DNA from: Bugula neritina
Lineage: Eukaryota; Bryozoa; Gymnolaemata; Cheilostomatida; Bugulidae
NCBI GenBank assembly: GCA_964035545.1
Contig: OZ037770.1
Coordinates: 7,694,473-7,758,472 of the forward strand
DNA length: 64,000 nt
Reading direction: 5' to 3'
The stretch's first letter is position 1. Each line of letters opens with the position of its first letter. This document shows positions 60,027 to 64,000 of this stretch, in pieces. The position numbers and the translations under genes are program-made. Below the pieces are notes generated by a model. It had not been told where the DNA came from. It saw nothing but the letters and a program-made list of their open reading frames with translations, and made no database searches.

Positions 60027-62174
60027 TTACTGAGTATACACTACTTTGCAGTAGCACTCATCAACATCAACCCCTTCATCTCTGGCGCATGGCCGCAGGG
60101 AACACATGCTATTTGTAGAAACACTGAAGCTACAGCATTTTTGAGACTTGGCGCAGAGATAGCCGCATGTTTCAATAATGTTGCTGCGGTTGGTTACAGG
60201 GAACACATCAAACGCCGATGGTATCCTGCAAGAAGAGTGCTTTTGGAACAAGAAATGACCGTGGACGGTGGGAGTGTTATTTGTGGGTTCTGGTGGGATT
60301 GTTGGACAAGTGTACTTGGAAAGAGTTTGGTTGAGCTCTTTTCTCCCTGTAACAAATTTATACAATAAATTTCTTTAATAACTCTTTAATAAATAAGATA
60401 GTTACGGCGAAATGCAATCATTCACAGTAAAAGATTTAAGTGCCAAATAATATTATTTCCAGAACTTTATAAATTATTTGATTCTTAACCTAATGACAGC
60501 TACATAGGTCATGCAGATTAGTTTACTACAAAACCTCCTCAACCTGAGAGAGTGATCCATACCTTAGTAACTGGAAATTATTATTTTGAATTTGGCTTGC
60601 AATTTTATCACTTCAGAAGTTATTTATCATTATTAAATTGTTTAACGTATCCTATAATTTACATTAGCTGTGAACTTACTTTCCTTAAGGAAACTAATCG
60701 GAGCCTGTCAATACCTTTATAAACATGACCACTTGAACTAGGACTACATTTGTATATTGTTTGCTTACACTACGTGTTACTAGATTAAAGCCACACACTA
60801 CTATAATGAGGGAAACACATTTTGAGTAGACAATTCCAAAATGCTATATCCACCATGTCATATCTTTAGCCCTACAATTATATACATGAATGTTACAAGC
60901 TTCAATACCCTCTTACCTCCAGCTAGCTTCTGGCAAAAGAATGTAGCCTGAGAATTCTGCCTGTTAACCATTAGCCCTAGGCCAGTGAGCAGCCAGGATA
61001 CGCTATGGGTGGAGACGTTGTTCTTTAGAGACTGGCCATCCGCTAGCTTGTACTGCTCTGTCTCAGCATACGCCACTCGGACGTGCATTCTGCCACACAA
61101 GTAAACTGAAAGGAGATAAGATTATAACCTACATTAAACTCAACCATCCTGCTGTGTAACACAACCTGTAACTCAGCATTGAAAATAGCTACTGACTATA
61201 TTCATATAGGGTATAAAATACTTTACAGAATAACTTAATAGTATTACATAATATAAAGTATAAAATGGGATGTTATACAGTATGACATGATATAAAGCAA
61301 AAAGTGATACATTGTAAATATATAGTATAACATGGTATAATACAACAGATATTGTATTATGATGTAATATAATATGATGCCATATGTAATATAATATATA
61401 ACATTATGCAATACAAAATAACATACTGTTAAACACGTAACAGCAGAATAAAGTGCAATATGACATAACGTATAAATATATGATCAAAATAGTTTGTTGA
61501 GTTTCAGTGGGTTTTGGGGCAAGCTAGAGTATAATCTTTAATAAAGCATATTCACATCTTCTGCTGGTCATTATATTAGTCACGGTAAACAGCTTGAAAT
61601 CATCATGAGACTATTTTAACAGGTTTTTCTCAAGTCATGCTTGCTTAGATTCCTGTGATATAAACTTTTTTTCAGTTCTATAGCAATATCAAAAATGCAA
61701 TTAAAAGCTCAAAAGTTTGTATCTGTATTTTTGTTGAGTGCAATTATAAGATCCAATTAAATTACAACAATGAGTTTGGGAAAATTGTATGTTTTAGCAA
61801 GTAAAATTAACAGACACTTCATCTTTTAATTATAATATGTCAATTAATATAGAGTGTGTCTGAGAAGCTGTGTGCAGTACCATTTAACCATGTTATGTTC
61901 ATCAGCTACATATCATGAATGTTATTAGTTACTCACTGCAATCTTCCTTAAACCATTCTACCAGGTAGTCCAATACAGACTTAGACTGGACGCTGGCCAC
62001 CATAGCACTCTGACTTCTACACATAGCCACTGCATAGTCAAATGGCACAGGCATCTCTCCGTAATACCAGTAGCAGTAGTTGCTGAAATATCTCCATGGC
62101 GAGGTGCAGTTAGACAGCCCCGACACTGACTGTGTATGATACAGCAGTGTGTAGAATATGACAAGAATTCTCAT
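60027..62174 (-). CDS. Secreted C-type-lectin-like / PAN-like protein
   Basis: Three exons (minus strand): 62174-61937, 61105-60917, 60346-60027. Total 747 nt, 248 residues, phase 1 at both junctions. Residues 1-19 are a signal peptide (MRILVIFYTLLYHTQSVSG). Residues ~22-80 are the first half of a C-type lectin-like fold (CTSPWRYFSNYCYW, FDYAVAMCRSQSAMVASV). Exon 2 gives a degenerate second half (ADGQSL for the usual WxDG, closing FFCQK); no EPN/QPD calcium motif is seen, so sugar binding is doubtful. Exon 3 is Cys-rich (about ten Cys: CGYLCAKSQKCCSF, CSLRPCARD, CYCK), with PAN/apple-like spacing. No membrane anchor. It lies upstream of, and on the same strand as, the Frizzled-CRD gene, with ~0.7 kb between them. 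Confidence 0.78.
61110..61930. other. Intron 1 of the lectin-like gene
   Basis: AT-rich; an irregular stretch of TATAATATGA-type words at 61200-61480, nothing coding. Confidence 0.5.
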
Positions 62175-62734
62175 TGCAGTTCAGAACCAGCAAAATAATG
62201 ATTTGCTTCACAAAGTGCTGCTTGGAAAATTGTGAATTCAAAAAAGTGATAGAAAGGCTTCAAATAAAAGGATTCAGCTAGCATCTGCAGAGCTCAGGAT
62301 CTTATCTTGAGCAATCTATACTTCCTCACTGACTCTTCTCAGAATGCTGATATTGCAAGTTATTTTAGAAAAAATCTGCCTTTTCAATTTACTTGGTAAA
62401 AGTTGAAGTGGGGTGTACGTTGGTCAAGAGATAACGGCATTTCAATAAAGCAGTTATTAAATCCTGTAAGAAATCGATTACAATATTTTACAAGTTTCTT
62501 TCAAGGGCATCTAGGTAATAGAATGTATTGACATTTATCTCTGCATTCAATACTCAATCTCTGCAATTGGTAGAAAAAGATTGGAATAATTTGTGTTTCA
62601 CAATGCATTTTAAAAGGCAATTCTATTGCATCTCTTAAGAGAAGAAAATATATCACAATTAAAATAGATACATGTAACGTTTATGATGATAATGCCAGGT
62701 GGTGAAACAGCAGTACTGATACACACACACGAGA
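62175..62734. other. Upstream region of the lectin-like gene
   Basis: No recognised element before the hammerhead repeats; presumably promoter DNA of the lectin-like gene. Confidence 0.4.
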
Positions 62735-62748
62735 GAACACGCGGTGTG

Positions 62749-62820
62749 GACCATGGTACTCTGTTCTGTGCTGATGAAGGGACAAATCTCAAAACAGCTG
62801 CTTTCCGAAGATTGAGATAT
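62749..62820 (+). mobile_element. Decayed hammerhead repeat, copy C
   Basis: CCATGGTACTCTGTTCTGTG then CTGATGA is intact, but the second core segment reads CAAAAC instead of CGAAAC (invariant G12 replaced by A), and the stem I 3' strand is CGAAGA instead of CACAGA. Predicted inactive. It forms the left member of a tandem pair. Confidence 0.8.
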
Positions 62821-62821
62821 A

Positions 62822-63040
62822 ATGCTTTCACTTTATGCTTAGCAATGACATTCAGTGACTGAGCTCTCTAACCATGGTCACAACTCAAGCTGCTAGCATT
62901 TTGCAGGGCAGAATCACTCGATCTCTCTGGATTAGTTTAGATCAGTTTCTACTGTTGCGAAGGTGTGGGCCATGGTACTATGTTCTGGGCTGATGAGGGG
63001 ACAAATTCCAAAACAGCGACTGTCCACAGATTGAGATATA
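62822..63040 (+). mobile_element. Retrozyme-like monomer ending in decayed hammerhead, copy D
   Basis: Begins ATGCTTTCACTTTATGCTTA and runs through a body like copy B (AATGACATTCAGTGACTGAG, CCATGGTCACAACTCAAGCT) to a second hammerhead (62976-63038). The second hammerhead has CTGATGA intact, stem II GGGG/TTCC and the same CAAAAC core defect. Start-to-start distance to copy C is 219 bp, a tandem dimer arrangement. Confidence 0.8.
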
Positions 63041-63044
63041 TAAT

Positions 63045-64000
63045 TAAAATGTTTTATGTTACATATTATTATATAATTATTTAACTATTTAAACAACAGC
63101 ACTTCTTGGGTTAGCATACTCTCTAGGTCTTTACTGTAGAATGCTGCCAATTAAATGCTACTCTATTACATGTAATTAAAGTAACTTTCTGTTTTCACGG
63201 TATAATTGTAGAAATTTATATTCACAGGCTGTGAAGTTAACCATAGCATAGCTACTTGTAGACTAGCTGGTACCCTGCCTTGCACATCAGGTTTAGATGT
63301 CCATAGTAGAAAAACCTTTATTACCTGCGATTGCCATGACTAGACTTCAAAAGACTGTCCTGGAGATAGACAACTCCAAATACCAACTAGTCATCTGCTG
63401 AACAAGTACTTCAGTTTCTCAAAGTCCACCAGTCAGATACAAAGTAATTAAATGGATGTTGAATTATGAGATCTTAAAACCTCTCACTGCATGGCAGCTG
63501 AGTGTTCAATAAATTCTGAAAAAATAGCCTTTTTATTAAATAGCACATAATTTATTTATGCTTTCATTTGAAACTATGTTGCGTTTAAAAATAAAGGCTA
63601 TTTTTTGAATTGAATATTTTATCTAAAGGTATCTATTTCTATTCTAATCTAATCTATTTCTCATTTGTTACATAACAACCATTGCAAAAATTGCCTTCAA
63701 TCGTATTTGTAAAAACTAGCCGTTCAAATCTCAATGAAACTATCTCTAACAAAAGATACAGCAAGAAAAGATAAGCAGATCATCAGTTATAGTGTCTGTT
63801 GGGGCTACTGGAAGGGCTAGGGGAAATTTTTGCAAAATGGAAGCAGCCTTTGAGGAAATAGTTGCATCTTCTGATATAAGATATACGTATTGCTGATTAC
63901 CAGAGTACTGTTGTGTGGATGACAGGTGATGCTAAACAACAACTTTTAAGAAATAGCAATCAATCACAGCATGAAATTTAAAAAAGTTACAAATGACAGC
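63045..64000. other. Intergenic AT-rich DNA, no gene seen
   Basis: No exon, repeat or RNA recognised. Confidence 0.5.

Noticed and set aside
62749-63040. Active hammerheads in copies C and D
   Set aside because: The invariant G of GAAAC is A in both and stem I is damaged, so self-cleavage is not expected.

Overview
This window is metazoan nuclear DNA. It is AT-rich, its genes are split by spliceosomal introns with GT-AG borders, and it is dense in minisatellites and small transposons. The gene content (SKI/SnoN, YIPF3, homogentisate dioxygenase, a secreted Frizzled-CRD protein, a C-type lectin-like protein) points to an animal. Compact genes, a tRNA-derived SINE, hammerhead retrozyme-like repeats and a Ty3/gypsy element suggest an invertebrate, possibly a sponge or other early-branching marine animal. 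The species cannot be named from the sequence alone. All exon models were built by hand and close in frame (exon lengths sum to multiples of three with matching phases).

Layout: 1-3650 (+) 3' part of a RING-finger protein gene. 3.8-11.9 kb is gene-poor and holds two hammerhead-ribozyme repeats embedded in (TA)n, a tRNA-derived SINE, and hAT-like MITEs, one of them containing a retrozyme, microsatellites and the SINE. 12118-22969 (+) is a five-exon SKI/SnoN gene whose introns carry a palindromic MITE and an ~860-bp minisatellite. 23-27.9 kb is SINE-bearing and without genes. 27893-28792 (-) is an intronless YIPF3. 28.8-38.2 kb is a repeat-rich desert with a PIF/Harbinger-type MITE, hAT-like MITE remnants, trinucleotide arrays, a FLYWCH zinc-finger exon, a dead LINE endonuclease fragment and a SINE with a 17-bp target duplication. 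38276-46122 (-) is a full-length Ty3/gypsy retrotransposon. 46971-53961 (+) is a complete 12-exon homogentisate 1,2-dioxygenase. 54945-59311 (-) is a 7-exon secreted Frizzled-CRD/mucin-like protein with an unrecognised C-terminal region. 60027-62174 (-) is a 3-exon C-type-lectin-like/PAN-like secreted protein. 62.7-63.04 kb holds two decayed hammerhead repeats in tandem.

Most notable: (1) dispersed repeats carrying textbook type I hammerhead ribozymes, one intact at 9174-9236 and one nearly intact at 6882-6944, plus a decayed tandem pair with a 219-bp period. This is the architecture of metazoan retrozymes, with a (TA)n tract just 3' of the ribozyme. (2) The Ty3/gypsy element has LTRs that look identical by eye, a canonical -1 frameshift signal at gag-pro, a spliced-type extra zinc-finger ORF whose splice phase matches a donor inside gag, and a fresh MITE splitting its integrase. 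(3) Several minisatellites sit directly on splice sites. The cellular genes look like unrelated housekeeping, signalling and secreted-protein genes; only the last two minus-strand genes might share an extracellular role.
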